Source: Pseudobacter ginsenosidimutans (GTDB lineage: Bacteria > Bacteroidota > Bacteroidia > Chitinophagales > Chitinophagaceae). From it: a stretch of 64,000 nt of DNA. Below, piece after piece: positions 26,726 to 35,329 of this stretch. Location of the stretch: assembly GCF_007970185.1 (NCBI RefSeq), contig NZ_CP042431.1, positions 7,485,342 to 7,549,341 of the forward strand, in the 5' to 3' direction. A program made the translations under genes and the position numbers. The notes below the pieces were generated by a model, which was not told the origin of the DNA, did not search any database, and saw only the letters and a list, made by a program, of their open reading frames with translations. The number at the start of each line of letters is the position of its first letter. Position 1 is the stretch's first letter.

Positions 26726-28645
26726 TTACTGTTGAGGAGCGTCGCCGCCTTGTTTTTCTTCCTGCTTCAGCTTTTCTTTGATTTCAGCCAGAGCGCCGAG
26801 GTCACCCAGTGTAGCTTTTTCTACTTTATTCTGGATATTCTTCACAGCTTTCTTGGTTGTATCGGATGCAGCTTTAGCTTCTTTGCGTGCAGCTTCTTTC
26901 TCTTCTACTTTGGATTGTTCCCAGAGACGTGTGTGAGAAACAACGATGCGTTTTTCATTGCGATCGAATTCGATCACCATGAACTGACCTGCTTCATCAG
27001 CTACCATGCCTTTGCCATCTTCTTTCTGAAGGTGACGGTTGGGAGCAAATCCTTCGAGACCGTAAGGCAGTTGAACGATACCACCTTTGTCGTCACGGCG
27101 GATGATAGTTCCTTCGTGCACTGAGCCTACAGCGAATGTATCCTGCAGTGCATTCCAGGGATCTTCTTCCAGTTGTTTGTGTCCGAGTTGGAGCTTGCGG
27201 TTCTCTTTATCGATTCCGAGGATCACCACGTCGATATGTTCACCAACTTTAGTGTACTCAGAAGGATGGTTGAAGCGTTTCAGCCAGCTGAGGTCGGAGA
27301 TATGGATCATACCGCCGATGCCGGGAGCCAGTTCAACAAACACACCGTAAGGAGTGATGTTCTTAACGAGACCGTTGTGACGGCTTCCTTCAGGGAATTT
27401 GGTTTCGATGGTAGTCCAGGGATCTTCGCTCATTTGCTTGATAGACAGGCTCATTTTGCGATTGTCCTTGTCCAGGGTAACCACTTTCGCTTCATACTCA
27501 TCGCCCAGTTTGAAGAACTCTTTGGCGTTGATTGGTGTGTTAGCCCATGTGATCTCACTTACGTGAACGAGGCCTTCAACGCCAGGCATGATTTCGAGGA
27601 ATGCACCGTAATCTTCGATGTTCACCACTTTGCCTTTCACTACTGCACCTTCATGCACAGATTCTGGCAGGATATCCCATGGGTGAGGAGTCAGTTGTTT
27701 CAGACCGAGGCTGATACGTTTCTTCTCATCGTCGAAGTCGAGAACCACCACCTTCAGTTTCTGATCCAGCTTCAGCACCTCGCTCGGATGGCTGATACGT
27801 CCCCAGCTGATATCTGTGATATACAGCAGACCGTCCAGACCACCGAGGTCCATGAATGCACCGAAGTCGGTAATATTCTTGATAGTTCCTTCCAGAACCT
27901 GACCTCTTTCGAGTTTGCTCATGATCTCTGCACGTTGTGCTTCGATATCGCTTTCGATGAGGGCTTTGTGAGATACTACAGCGTTCTTGATAGCCTCGTT
28001 GATCTTAACCACTTTGAACTCCATAGTTTTACCCACGAACTGATCGTAATCAGTAACAGGCTTAACGTCGATCTGAGATCCGGGCAGGAAGGTTTCCATT
28101 CCGAATACGTCAACGATAAGACCGCCTTTGGTTTTAGAAGTAACAGTACCGGTGATAACTTCGCCAGTTTTGTGTACTTCCACGATGCGCTCCCATGCAC
28201 GTGTGATACGGGCTTGTTTGCGGCTGAGGTTGAGGTGACCTTCCCTGTCTTCTTTCTCTACAACCATCACTTCTACTTCATCACCTGTTTTCAGGTTAGG
28301 CAGATCGCGGAATTCGTTGAAAGAAACCAGACCATCGGATTTGAAACCGATGTTGATCACAACATCTGTTTTGGTCAGCGCCACTACGAGACCTTTCACC
28401 AGTTCACCATCGGAAACGGCTTTGAAAGTTCCTTCGTAAACAGTGTCGTACTTCTCTTTTTCTTCTTTGCTGTAAGTAGCAACATTGCGTTTGTCGATAC
28501 TCCAGTCAAAATCATCATGCGCACCTGCATCTTCCAATACAGGCTGCGTTTGCGCAGGTACAGTTGTTGTCGCTGCAGCTTCTGCGGAAGCAGAAGACTC
28601 CTGTGCATCAGCGTTAAGTTGTTTAACAATGAAATTCTGAAACAT
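26726..28645 (-). CDS. rpsA: 30S ribosomal protein S1
   Basis: The 639-residue protein starts at ATG 28645 (MFQNFIVKQLNADAQ). An acidic N-terminal extension of about 65 residues precedes six S1 RNA-binding motifs (near 70, 155, 240, 325, 410 and 500), recognisable by repeated GxVxxIxxyGaFveL-type strands such as GTIKNITDFGAFMDLGGLDG and GLVKNITPYGVFVELAPGIG. The C-terminal tail is rich in Lys, Glu and Ala. S1 helps recruit mRNA to the 30S subunit, which matters in Bacteroidota because most of their genes lack strong Shine-Dalgarno sequences. A -7 box lies about 35 nt upstream and a strong terminator follows, so it is monocistronic. Confidence 0.96.
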   Translation of the reverse strand: MFQNFIVKQLNADAQESSASAEAAATTTVPAQTQPVLEDAGAHDDFDWSIDKRNVATYSKEEKEKYDTVYEGTFKAVSDGELVKGLVVALTKTDVVINIGFKSDGLVSFNEFRDLPNLKTGDEVEVMVVEKEDREGHLNLSRKQARITRAWERIVEVHKTGEVITGTVTSKTKGGLIVDVFGMETFLPGSQIDVKPVTDYDQFVGKTMEFKVVKINEAIKNAVVSHKALIESDIEAQRAEIMSKLERGQVLEGTIKNITDFGAFMDLGGLDGLLYITDISWGRISHPSEVLKLDQKLKVVVLDFDDEKKRISLGLKQLTPHPWDILPESVHEGAVVKGKVVNIEDYGAFLEIMPGVEGLVHVSEITWANTPINAKEFFKLGDEYEAKVVTLDKDNRKMSLSIKQMSEDPWTTIETKFPEGSRHNGLVKNITPYGVFVELAPGIGGMIHISDLSWLKRFNHPSEYTKVGEHIDVVILGIDKENRKLQLGHKQLEEDPWNALQDTFAVGSVHEGTIIRRDDKGGIVQLPYGLEGFAPNRHLQKEDGKGMVADEAGQFMVIEFDRNEKRIVVSHTRLWEQSKVEEKEAARKEAKAASDTTKKAVKNIQNKVEKATLGDLGALAEIKEKLKQEEKQGGDAPQQ

Positions 28646-28679
28646 GATAAATACCCGAAGGATTTTGATTTCGGGGGAG

Positions 28680-28687
28680 CAAAGATA
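28680..28687 (-). promoter_or_regulatory. -7 promoter element (TATCTTTG) of rpsA
   Basis: Minus-strand TATCTTTG lies 34 nt upstream of the rpsA ATG. A -33 TTTG is not clear at the usual spacing. Confidence 0.55.
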
Positions 28688-28875
28688 CGCCAAAATATGG
28701 GAAAATACAGGATTTCAGGCCGTTTTTTACCCCTGCAAAAGGTTGATTTTCAAGTGCCCGACAGGATTTTTTTTTAGCGATGTTGAAAAATATGCAGTAT
28801 TATTTTTACAAAAATACTACCACGTAAAAGTCTTTTCTCACTACTTTTAGGCGAATTTTCTAATCAACAATTGTT

Positions 28876-29343
28876 ATGATCACACCGATCTTGATTCAAC
28901 TCTTTGAAGAAGGACTTACGAAACTCGCAGATGAAATCAATCAGTATCCCGATGATGCCAGCCTATGGATCCCGTTGGAAGGAATCAGCAATCCCGGTGG
29001 AAATCTTTGCTTACACCTGAATGGCAACCTGCAGCATTTTCTGGGCGCTGTGCTGAATGATTCCGGTTATGTGAGGAACCGCGACGCAGAATTTTCATTG
29101 AAGAATATCTCCAAAAAGAAATTACTCGATGAAGTGGAAGCAACTAAAATGAATGTTCGTGACACGCTGGAACAACTGAGCAAGAAAACACTCGAAAAAG
29201 ATTATCCGATCCAGGTATTGGGTGAACCCAGGTCAACCGAACATTTCCTGGTATACCTGCTGGCGCATCTGAACTATCATATCGGACAGATCAATTACCA
29301 CAGGAGACTGGCAACAACAAAAGTAGCAGCTCCGCAGGCATAA
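28876..29343 (+). CDS. DinB-superfamily protein (DUF1572-like)
   Basis: The 155-residue protein is a four-helix-bundle DinB-like protein. The three metal-binding histidines expected in this fold are seen in CLHLNGN (about His 47) and in HLNYHIGQINYHRR (about His 132 and 136). The family includes metal-dependent thiol-conjugating enzymes such as bacillithiol transferases and many members of unknown function, so no substrate is assigned. It is monocistronic and followed by a terminator. Confidence 0.8.
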   Translation: MITPILIQLFEEGLTKLADEINQYPDDASLWIPLEGISNPGGNLCLHLNGNLQHFLGAVLNDSGYVRNRDAEFSLKNISKKKLLDEVEATKMNVRDTLEQLSKKTLEKDYPIQVLGEPRSTEHFLVYLLAHLNYHIGQINYHRRLATTKVAAPQA

Positions 29344-29358
29344 GATCATGCCGGGAAG

Positions 29359-29391
29359 GTGAACGGGGCTAAGGCTTCGTTCACTTTTTTT
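29359..29391 (+). terminator. Intrinsic terminator of the DinB-like gene
   Basis: GTGAACG (29359-29365) pairs with CGTTCAC (29378-29384), followed by T6-7. Confidence 0.85.
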
Positions 29392-29469
29392 ATTGCTGTT
29401 TTGCGGTTGATGCTTTTCGGCTCTTTGTCTCTTTGGCTGTTCGGCAGATTTGGCTGATTGGGCTGTAAC

Positions 29470-29542
29470 GGCGAAGGGGATATAAAAGACGGGCTGTGAA
29501 ATGTACCGCCGCGGAAGCCCGGCTTTTATATCGCGCATCGCC
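29470..29542. repeat. Imperfect inverted-repeat element, copy A
   Basis: Outer arms GGCGA (29470-29474) and TCGCC (29538-29542) enclose 17-base arms (29479-29495 and 29516-29532) that match at 16 of 17 positions, around a 20-nt centre. The left half, continuing through GGGCTGTGAAATG, is the same sequence family as the reverse complement of the right arm of the element at 31455-31612. No gene overlaps. The 29344-29656 gap otherwise holds only the terminator listed above. Confidence 0.7.
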
Positions 29543-29656
29543 TCCTGGTTGAAGGTGCAACAACTTAACAACAGCCGTTGCGGAGAAGAATGGTTGCTCC
29601 TTTTCAAATCAATTCAGAAGGATCGCACAGTTCCGATTTTGATTATTTGATGAAAC

Positions 29657-29863
29657 TTAATTGCAACAGGATTTACTCATTTGTATTGGAGGGCACTTGA
29701 CTGTTCCATAACTGCAAAACACACAGCAGTCGCCATGTTTGGGTTTCAGATGAGCTTCACAGTTGGTGCAGGAGTAAAAATACTGGCAGGCATCTGTTGG
29801 CATCTGTTCTGCTTTTTGATGGCCGCAATGTGGACAGGTTATAATCGATTCAGGTATCAGCAT
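29657..29863 (-). CDS. GDCCVxC-domain small metal-binding protein
   Basis: The 68-residue protein starts at ATG 29863 (MLIPESIITCPHCGHQK); an upstream in-frame Met is too far. CPHCG (about 10-14) and a later YSCTNCE pair form a zinc-ribbon-like Cys set. They are followed by the diagnostic GDCCVFCSYGTVKCPPIQ segment of the GDCCVxC family, some members of which have selenocysteine at one of the Cys positions. All positions here are Cys. Family function is unknown; the gene is often found near metal or arsenic genes, but here stands alone. Confidence 0.82.
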   Translation of the reverse strand: MLIPESIITCPHCGHQKAEQMPTDACQYFYSCTNCEAHLKPKHGDCCVFCSYGTVKCPPIQMSKSCCN

Positions 29864-30044
29864 TGTTTCATTTTTTTGGTACTGTATACACCTTAGTTGA
29901 CTCACTGGAATTCCGAACTTCTTCACTTTTCTTCTCTTCCTGTCTCATCTCATCTTTTCTTTTCTCATCTCAGCTTGCTTTCCCCTGCCTTCCTGCGTTT
30001 TGTAGTTTTGTTTTATCAATTGCAAGCGTGAATCTGGATTGTAT

Positions 30045-31282
30045 TCATTTCAATTGAGCAGCGATAAATCCGCTGGTCCAGGCATGTTGGAAATTGAAGC
30101 CGCCGGTAATGCCGTCTACGTCAAGGATCTCACCTGCGAAATACAGTCCCGGCACCAGTTTGCTTTGCATGGTGCTGGCATCTATTTCGGATAAGCGTAT
30201 ACCCCCGCCGTTACGAACTCTTCTTTGAAGGTGGTTTTGCCACTTACAGCATGTTCCTGCGCACAACAGTTTTTGATCAGTTTGTTCTGCTCTTTTGCAG
30301 GAAGGTCTGCCCATCGCAGGTCAGGTTTTATGTCAGATTGTTGAAGAAGATATTCCCATAATCTTTGCGGCAACTGGAAGGGATTCTTCTGACCGATTTT
30401 CTGTGCAGCCAGTTCAAAACGGTGGTATTGCAATTCTTCTCGGAAGCTGTTCTCATTGAACTGTGGTAACCAGTTCAACATCACCGTGAATTTGTAATCT
30501 TTTTCAGCCAGTTCTCTGGCACCCCAGGCGGAAAGTTTCAGTACGGCCGGACCACTCATTCCCCAGTGCGTGATCAGCAGGGGACCTGATGAGCTCAGCT
30601 TACTACCGGTGATCCTTAGTTGCGCATCGGGAACAGATACGCCCATCAGTTCCACGATCGGATTTCCCGGCATGTTGAAAGTAAATAAAGAAGGCACGGG
30701 TTCCTCGATAGTATGACCAAGCTGCTGCAACCAGGCAAACATGCTGATCTTTGGAAAGCCGCCACAGGCAATGCATACAGCATCGGCCTCAAAGATCTTT
30801 CCATCGGCGGATCTCAACCGGAACCTGTTGCTTTTTCTCTCATCAGTATCTTTATTCACTTCTATCTCTTTCACATCAGTATTCATCCACAGCTCCACTT
30901 CATAGCGATTGAGCTCCGCAATCAGGCAGTCGATGATCGTCTGCGAAGAGTCAGTAACGGGAAACATCCTGTTATCTGCTTCAGCCTTGAGTTCCACGCC
31001 TCTCTCCTTAAACCATGCAATAGTATCCATGGTAAAAAAATGATGAAAAGCCTTCTTCACAAAATTGCCTCCGCGCGGATACTTCTTCACCATCTCGCTG
31101 ATAGAATCACATTGGTGTGTAACATTACATCTTCCACCACCAGACACTTTCACTTTCGATAAAACTTTGGAACTTTTCTCCATCAGTATCACCTTCCATC
31201 CCGGATTCAATCTCGCAGCATTCACTGCGCAGAAAAAACCTGCAGCACCTCCTCCAATTACGATCAGTTGTTTAGCGCTCAA
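30045..31282 (-). pseudogene. BaiN/HI0933-type FAD-dependent oxidoreductase, interrupted by a one-base frameshift
   Basis: The N-terminal part (31282 to about 30210) has the dinucleotide-binding motif IVIGGGAAGFFCAVNAAR (about 7-24) and the family motif KVKVSGGGRCNVTH (about 42-55). The frame then ends at 30182 with an unrelated tail. The expected C-terminus, [16 protein letters not shown] through [18 protein letters not shown] to AAQLK, lies in another frame down to 30045. The break is at a C5 run, 30202-30206 (G5 on the coding strand); one more base restores a 412-residue protein, the normal length. The family includes RdsA/BaiN-like flavoproteins of uncertain substrate. It is probably intact in the living cell if the indel is a base-calling error. 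Confidence 0.85.
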
Positions 31283-31454
31283 TTCTTCTCAGTATTTACA
31301 AACAGAAAAAATAGAATTCAGAAAAATCAAAAAAAGAGAATTCAAAAATTTATCAGAGGTACAAATCCACAAGCACCGCAGTACCCATTCATCGCGCTGA
31401 CGCACCCGTTCCCCTCTCCTTCCCCCAGTCTGGTGAAGCATCATCTCAGGGTGC

Positions 31455-31612
31455 CCGGGGCGAAGCGGAATATGAAAGAAGGGCCTTGCAAACGCAAGCG
31501 AAAAAGTCCAACCCTGCTCCACAGCCCCATCCCACCAACCAACAGCTCATTAAACAAAACGGTAGCGCCGGTGCATTTCACAGCCCACCTTTCATATTCC
31601 GCTTCGCCCCGG
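31455..31612. repeat. Long inverted-repeat element, copy B, with perfect 24-bp arms
   Basis: The arms 31455-31478 and 31589-31612 are exact reverse complements over 24 bases and enclose a 110-nt centre with no open frame of note. The inner part of the right arm, continuing through CAGCCC and CATTTCAC, matches the left half of copy A at 29470-29510 in reverse orientation. The form (terminal inverted repeats, 158 bp, no gene, related second copy 2 kb away) suggests a MITE- or REP-like element, or the template of a strong RNA hairpin. Confidence 0.75.
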
Positions 31613-31628
31613 CCCCGCAACAAGAAAT

Positions 31629-31654
31629 ACAAAAGGCGCCGAAACCAGCGCCTT
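31629..31654 (-). terminator. Terminator of map
   Basis: AAGGCGC (31633-31639) pairs with GCGCCTT (31648-31654), with a minus-strand TTTTGT tail, nine nt after the map stop. Confidence 0.65.
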
Positions 31655-31662
31655 CCAATATC

Positions 31663-32475
31663 TTAAGAAACCACTACTCTATCTTTCTTCAACTCCGCAT
31701 TCGCATTCTCCGCTGCTTCAATGATGCTGTAATCAGACAATATATCCGCCTTTCCTTTCATTACGGCTACATCGTGCTCAAAATGCACAGAGCATTTCTT
31801 ATCCTGCGTGCGAATAGTCCATCCATCATCTTCGGTATAAACTTCTTTCACACCGAGATTGATCATGGGCTCGATAGCGATCACAGTTCCTTCCTTGAGT
31901 TTGGATCCGGTTCCGCGTTTACCGTAGTTGGGCACTTGCGGATCTTCGTGCATTTTTCTGCCGAGACCATGCCCCACGAGTTCGCGCACTACGCCGTATC
32001 CGTATTGTTTTTCGGTATGTTCCTGGATTGCATTGCCGATATCACCCACACGATTTCCTGCAATTGCTTTCTCGATCCCTTTGTAGAGCGACTCCTTGGT
32101 TACACGGATGAGTTGCATCAGTTCTTCACGAACGTCGCCGATAGCGAAGGTATATGCGTGATCTCCGTGAAATCCATTCTTGTATACGCCAACATCCACG
32201 GAAATGATATCGCCGTCTCTCAGTTCTGTTTTATTGGGGAAGCCGTGTACCACCACATCATTCACCGAAGTACAGCTATTGAAAGGGTAGCCATGAAATC
32301 CGAGGAATGAGGGAACTGCATCGAAACTGCGAATGATCTCTCCTACTTTCTGATCGATCTGCAGGGTGGTAATGCCGGGTCTGAGCATGGAAGCCACTTC
32401 CGTAAGGGTTTGACTTACCAGGCGGGCGCTGATGCGCATCAGCTCAATTTCTTCCCGTGACTTGATATGGACCAT
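31663..32475 (-). CDS. map: Type I methionine aminopeptidase
   Basis: The 270-residue pita-bread-fold metalloprotease has the five metal ligands in place: Asp in ISVDVGV (about 106), Asp in FHGDHAYTFA (about 117), His in LVGHGLGRKMHEDP (about 180), Glu in AIEPMI (about 215) and Glu in SVHFEHDV (about 246). It removes the initiator Met from nascent proteins. It follows secY as in many spc operons but is separated from it by a strong terminator (32514-32547), so it may need its own promoter. infA, rpmJ and the alpha operon do not follow. Confidence 0.95.
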   Translation of the reverse strand: MVHIKSREEIELMRISARLVSQTLTEVASMLRPGITTLQIDQKVGEIIRSFDAVPSFLGFHGYPFNSCTSVNDVVVHGFPNKTELRDGDIISVDVGVYKNGFHGDHAYTFAIGDVREELMQLIRVTKESLYKGIEKAIAGNRVGDIGNAIQEHTEKQYGYGVVRELVGHGLGRKMHEDPQVPNYGKRGTGSKLKEGTVIAIEPMINLGVKEVYTEDDGWTIRTQDKKCSVHFEHDVAVMKGKADILSDYSIIEAAENANAELKKDRVVVS

Positions 32476-32501
32476 ATTATTGAACTTCTTTTTGATATTA
32501 T

Positions 32502-32547
32502 TCTTTTAAAACAAAACCTGACAACTGATGGTTCAGTTGTCAGGTTT
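32502..32547 (-). terminator. Intrinsic terminator at the end of secY
   Basis: Perfect 15-base arms (32514-32528 and 32533-32547, loop TGGT) are followed on the minus strand by TTGTTTT. It lies between secY and map and should end most transcripts of the ribosomal cluster. Confidence 0.88.
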
Positions 32548-32568
32548 GCTATGCGAAAATAGAATATT

Positions 32569-33900
32569 TTACATAGATGATGCCGGAGAAACGGTTTGAC
32601 GTCCCTGGATACGGCCACTTTTCATCAGACCATCATACTGACGCATCAGCAGCTGGGTCTCGATTTGCTGGAGGGTATCGAGGATAACGCCTACCATGAT
32701 CAGCAGAGATGTTCCACCGAAGAAGGTAGAGAATCCTGGCTGAATACCGAGGCGTTGCGCGAAACCGGGGAGGATACCTACCACGGCCAGCAGAACTGCG
32801 CCAGGGAGGGTGATCTTATCCATTACGGCACCGATATAATCGGCTGTAGGCTGACCAGGTTTAACACCGGGGATGAAACCGTTGTTACGCTTGAGGTCAT
32901 CAGCAATTTGTTTCGGGTTGAAGATAAGTGCTGTGTACAGGAAGGTAAAACCAATCACCATTACAGCGTATACCAGCATGTACCAGTAGTTGCTGTGATC
33001 GCTGAATACCTTGGCCACGCCCTTGGTGGTTTCGAAGCCACTGAGAAGTGTGGGAAGGAACATGATCGCCTGGGCAAAGATGATGGGCATTACACCGGCG
33101 CTGTTCACCTTCATGGGAAGGAACTGGCGGGCGCCACCGAACTGACGGTTACCAACAATCTGTTTTGCATATTGAACAGGGATCTTGCGAACGCCCTGGA
33201 TAAGGACGATCAGCCCCATGATGATAGCAACGAGCACAGCGAGCATGATCACAAAATACAGCAGACCGGCGCCGCCTTTGGCTGATTGTGCTCCCCACTC
33301 CTGCCAGATGGATTGTGGCAGACGGGCGAGGATACCAACCATGATCACAACAGAAGAACCGTTTCCAAGTCCTTTATCAGTGATCCTTTCAGACAGCCAC
33401 ATTACGAACAATGTGCCACCGGTAAGGATAACGGTAGTGGATATGCGGAACAGATCCCTGAATGCGGGGATCATAGCCGGACCGTTTGTTTGATACAGGT
33501 AAGACACGTATGCGTTTGCCTGCAGGATGGTCACAAATACGGCGAGGTAACGAGTGTATTGGTTGATCTTCTTTCTTCCGCTTTCTCCTTCTTTCTGTAA
33601 TTTCTGGAAAGGCGGATAGAGAATGGTCATCAGCTGCATGAAGATAGATGCAGAGATATAGGGCATGATACCCAGTGCAAGGATAGAAGCTTGAGAGAAG
33701 GCGCCACCGGCAAATGCATCGATCAGACCGATGATGCCAGTTCCGCTACCTGCAGTATTGATCAGAGTAGGGTTCATACCCGGCAATACGATATGCGTAC
33801 CCAGGCGATAAACGGCAACCAGGGTAAGAGTCACCAGAATTTTACTCCTCAGTTCCTCAATACTCCAGATATTCTTAAGGGTTTGTATGAACTTTTTCAC
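32569..33900 (-). CDS. secY: Preprotein translocase subunit SecY
   Basis: The 443-residue membrane protein has ten hydrophobic helices. The start is taken as GTG 33900 (VKKFIQTLKNIWSIEELRSKI), which aligns with the usual SecY N-terminus; the in-frame ATG at 33975 would add 25 unlikely residues inside the hairpin-rich leader. SecY is the channel of the Sec translocon, with the plug after the first helix and the cytosolic loops IPVQYAKQIVG and QIADDLKRNNGFIPGVKPG. It follows rplO, but with a 163-nt gap containing a terminator, so its expression can be set apart from that of the ribosomal proteins. Confidence 0.95.
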   Translation of the reverse strand: MKKFIQTLKNIWSIEELRSKILVTLTLVAVYRLGTHIVLPGMNPTLINTAGSGTGIIGLIDAFAGGAFSQASILALGIMPYISASIFMQLMTILYPPFQKLQKEGESGRKKINQYTRYLAVFVTILQANAYVSYLYQTNGPAMIPAFRDLFRISTTVILTGGTLFVMWLSERITDKGLGNGSSVVIMVGILARLPQSIWQEWGAQSAKGGAGLLYFVIMLAVLVAIIMGLIVLIQGVRKIPVQYAKQIVGNRQFGGARQFLPMKVNSAGVMPIIFAQAIMFLPTLLSGFETTKGVAKVFSDHSNYWYMLVYAVMVIGFTFLYTALIFNPKQIADDLKRNNGFIPGVKPGQPTADYIGAVMDKITLPGAVLLAVVGILPGFAQRLGIQPGFSTFFGGTSLLIMVGVILDTLQQIETQLLMRQYDGLMKSGRIQGRQTVSPASSM

Positions 33901-33944
33901 GAAACGCAGATGTTTAAGATGATGCCTTTTGTTGAAAACCAGAA

Positions 33945-33990
33945 ACAGGTTTGCCAAAAAGATCTTTAGTTGCAAACCTGTCTCTTTTTT
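33945..33990. promoter_or_regulatory. Stem-loop in the secY leader
   Basis: ACAGGTTTGC (33945-33954) pairs perfectly with GCAAACCTGT (33972-33981). On the plus strand it is followed by CTCTTTTTT, so it looks like a plus-strand terminator with no plus-strand gene. On the minus strand it lies in the secY 5' leader, where it could be regulatory. Confidence 0.45.
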
Positions 33991-34024
33991 GAGCGATCAA
34001 TTTAAGTGAATAAAATCGATCCAC

Positions 34025-34050
34025 AAAAAAGACGCATGATAAATGCGTCT
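34025..34050 (-). terminator. Terminator or attenuator between rplO and secY
   Basis: AGACGCAT (34030-34037) pairs with ATGCGTCT (34043-34050), followed on the minus strand by six U. It is inside the spc operon, 14 nt after the rplO stop. Confidence 0.8.
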
Positions 34051-34063
34051 TGCAATTTACGAA

Positions 34064-34513
34064 TTACTTTAAAACTTCCACGGTTCCGCCTGCAGCTTCG
34101 ATGGCAGCTTTGGCTTTTTCGCTTACGGCATTCACCTTGAAATGCACTTTGGTCTTGATTTCACCATTACCGAGGATCTTAACGAGATCGGTACGGCTAA
34201 CGAGACCATTTATGTACAGGTTCTCCATAGAGAACTCTTGCAGTTCATATTTCTCAACCAGGGTTTCAACCTGACCGAGGTTAAACACTTTGTATTCAAC
34301 ACGGTTGATATTGTTGAATCCGCGTTTGGGGATACGGCGCTGGATCGGCATCTGGCCACCTTCGTGGGCATTTTTACGTTGGTAACCTGCGCGGCTCTGA
34401 CCACCCTTGTTACCTTTGGTAGAAGTACCACCTTTACCGGAAGCTTCACCACGACCTAATCTTTTTTCTCTATGCGTAGCCCCTTTTGCGGGCCTGATTT
34501 CATGTAATTTCAT
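34064..34513 (-). CDS. rplO: 50S ribosomal protein L15
   Basis: The 149-residue protein has the basic, Gly-rich N-terminus typical of L15 (RLGRGEASGKGGTSTKGNKGG) followed by the globular C-terminal domain. It is a late-assembly large-subunit protein that contacts 23S rRNA through the extended tail. It has the usual spc position after rpmD and is followed by an intrinsic terminator rather than running directly into secY. Confidence 0.96.
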   Translation of the reverse strand: MKLHEIRPAKGATHREKRLGRGEASGKGGTSTKGNKGGQSRAGYQRKNAHEGGQMPIQRRIPKRGFNNINRVEYKVFNLGQVETLVEKYELQEFSMENLYINGLVSRTDLVKILGNGEIKTKVHFKVNAVSEKAKAAIEAAGGTVEVLK

Positions 34514-34570
34514 TGTAATTGATTTTAACTCAACGGGGAATCTCCCCTCGCTTTATAGAATTCAGAAAAT

Positions 34571-34750
34571 TTATGCTTCTTCCACTTTCAGCAGGTGGGT
34601 AACCTTGCGGATCATACCCAGGATCTGTGGAGTAGCTTCTACTTCTTTGGTAACATTGAGCTTGTTCAGTCCCAGTGCTTTCAGAGTCAGTTTCTGACGC
34701 TCGGGCCTGTCAATCGCACTCTTTACCTGTGTTATTTTCAACTTTGCCAT
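34571..34750 (-). CDS. rpmD: 50S ribosomal protein L30
   Basis: The 59-residue protein starts at ATG 34750 (MAKLKITQVKSAIDRPERQK), with the normal length for L30; the upstream in-frame Met is rejected. The conserved LTLKALGLNKLN segment is present. It is a large-subunit protein in the spc operon, 26 nt after rpsE. Acidic C-terminal end (LLKVEEA). Confidence 0.95.
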   Translation of the reverse strand: MAKLKITQVKSAIDRPERQKLTLKALGLNKLNVTKEVEATPQILGMIRKVTHLLKVEEA

Positions 34751-34776
34751 TGTTATAAGAATTTCAGGATGCAAAA

Positions 34777-35295
34777 TTAACCATTAAAAACCTTCTTCAG
34801 GTTCAGCCTGCGGGTTTTAGCCACAGTGATCGGCTCACGGAGCATGGCAAGGGCCAGCACAGTGGCTTTAACCACGTTGTGAGGATTGGCAGAACCGAGA
34901 GATTTGGCCAGAACGTCGGTAATACCGGCGCTTTCCAGCACAGCACGCATGCTACCTCCGGCGATCACACCAGTACCGTGGGCGGCTGGTTTGATCAGCA
35001 CTTTCGCAGCGCCATCTTTAGCCAGCTGGTCGTGGGGAATAGTACCTTTCATTACAGGCACTTTGATCAGGTTTTTCTTGGCATCCTCAATACCCTTGGT
35101 GATTGCCTCCTGAACTTCCTTGGCTTTACCCAGACCATGACCTACCACACCATTTTCGTTACCAACTACAACCAGGGCAGAAAAGCTGAATGCGCGACCG
35201 CCTTTAGTAGTTTTTACAACACGGTTAATGGCTACTACCTTTTCTTTCAACTCAAGGTCACCGGCTTTAACTCTGTTTAAATTAACTTTTGCCAT
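34777..35295 (-). CDS. rpsE: 30S ribosomal protein S5
   Basis: The 172-residue protein has the double-stranded RNA-binding-like N-terminal domain ([27 protein letters not shown]) and the C-terminal ribosomal fold domain ([34 protein letters not shown]). S5 shapes the mRNA entry region and decoding accuracy. Normal position between rplR and rpmD. Confidence 0.97.
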   Translation of the reverse strand: MAKVNLNRVKAGDLELKEKVVAINRVVKTTKGGRAFSFSALVVVGNENGVVGHGLGKAKEVQEAITKGIEDAKKNLIKVPVMKGTIPHDQLAKDGAAKVLIKPAAHGTGVIAGGSMRAVLESAGITDVLAKSLGSANPHNVVKATVLALAMLREPITVAKTRRLNLKKVFNG

Positions 35296-35329
35296 TATTG
35301 CTATTTGAGATATGAAGTTTGAATGTTAA

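Larger units (their letters stand above)
31283..31662. other. 380-nt intergenic stretch carrying repeat element B and the map terminator
   Basis: No supported gene. Several short open frames here are low-complexity and conflict with the long inverted repeat at 31455-31612. The stretch separates the BaiN-like gene from map and may be where a mobile repeat inserted. Confidence 0.55.

Noticed and set aside
27173-28777. Open frame of over 500 codons on the plus strand opposite rpsA
   Set aside because: It is the mirror of a strongly codon-biased gene. The product is rich in His/Phe/Asp from reverse-complemented codons and has no domain, and rpsA on the other strand is certain.
29233-29607. Minus-strand frame of 124 codons next to the DinB-like gene
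   Set aside because: It overlaps the end of the DinB-like gene, its terminator and repeat copy A, and the product is low complexity.
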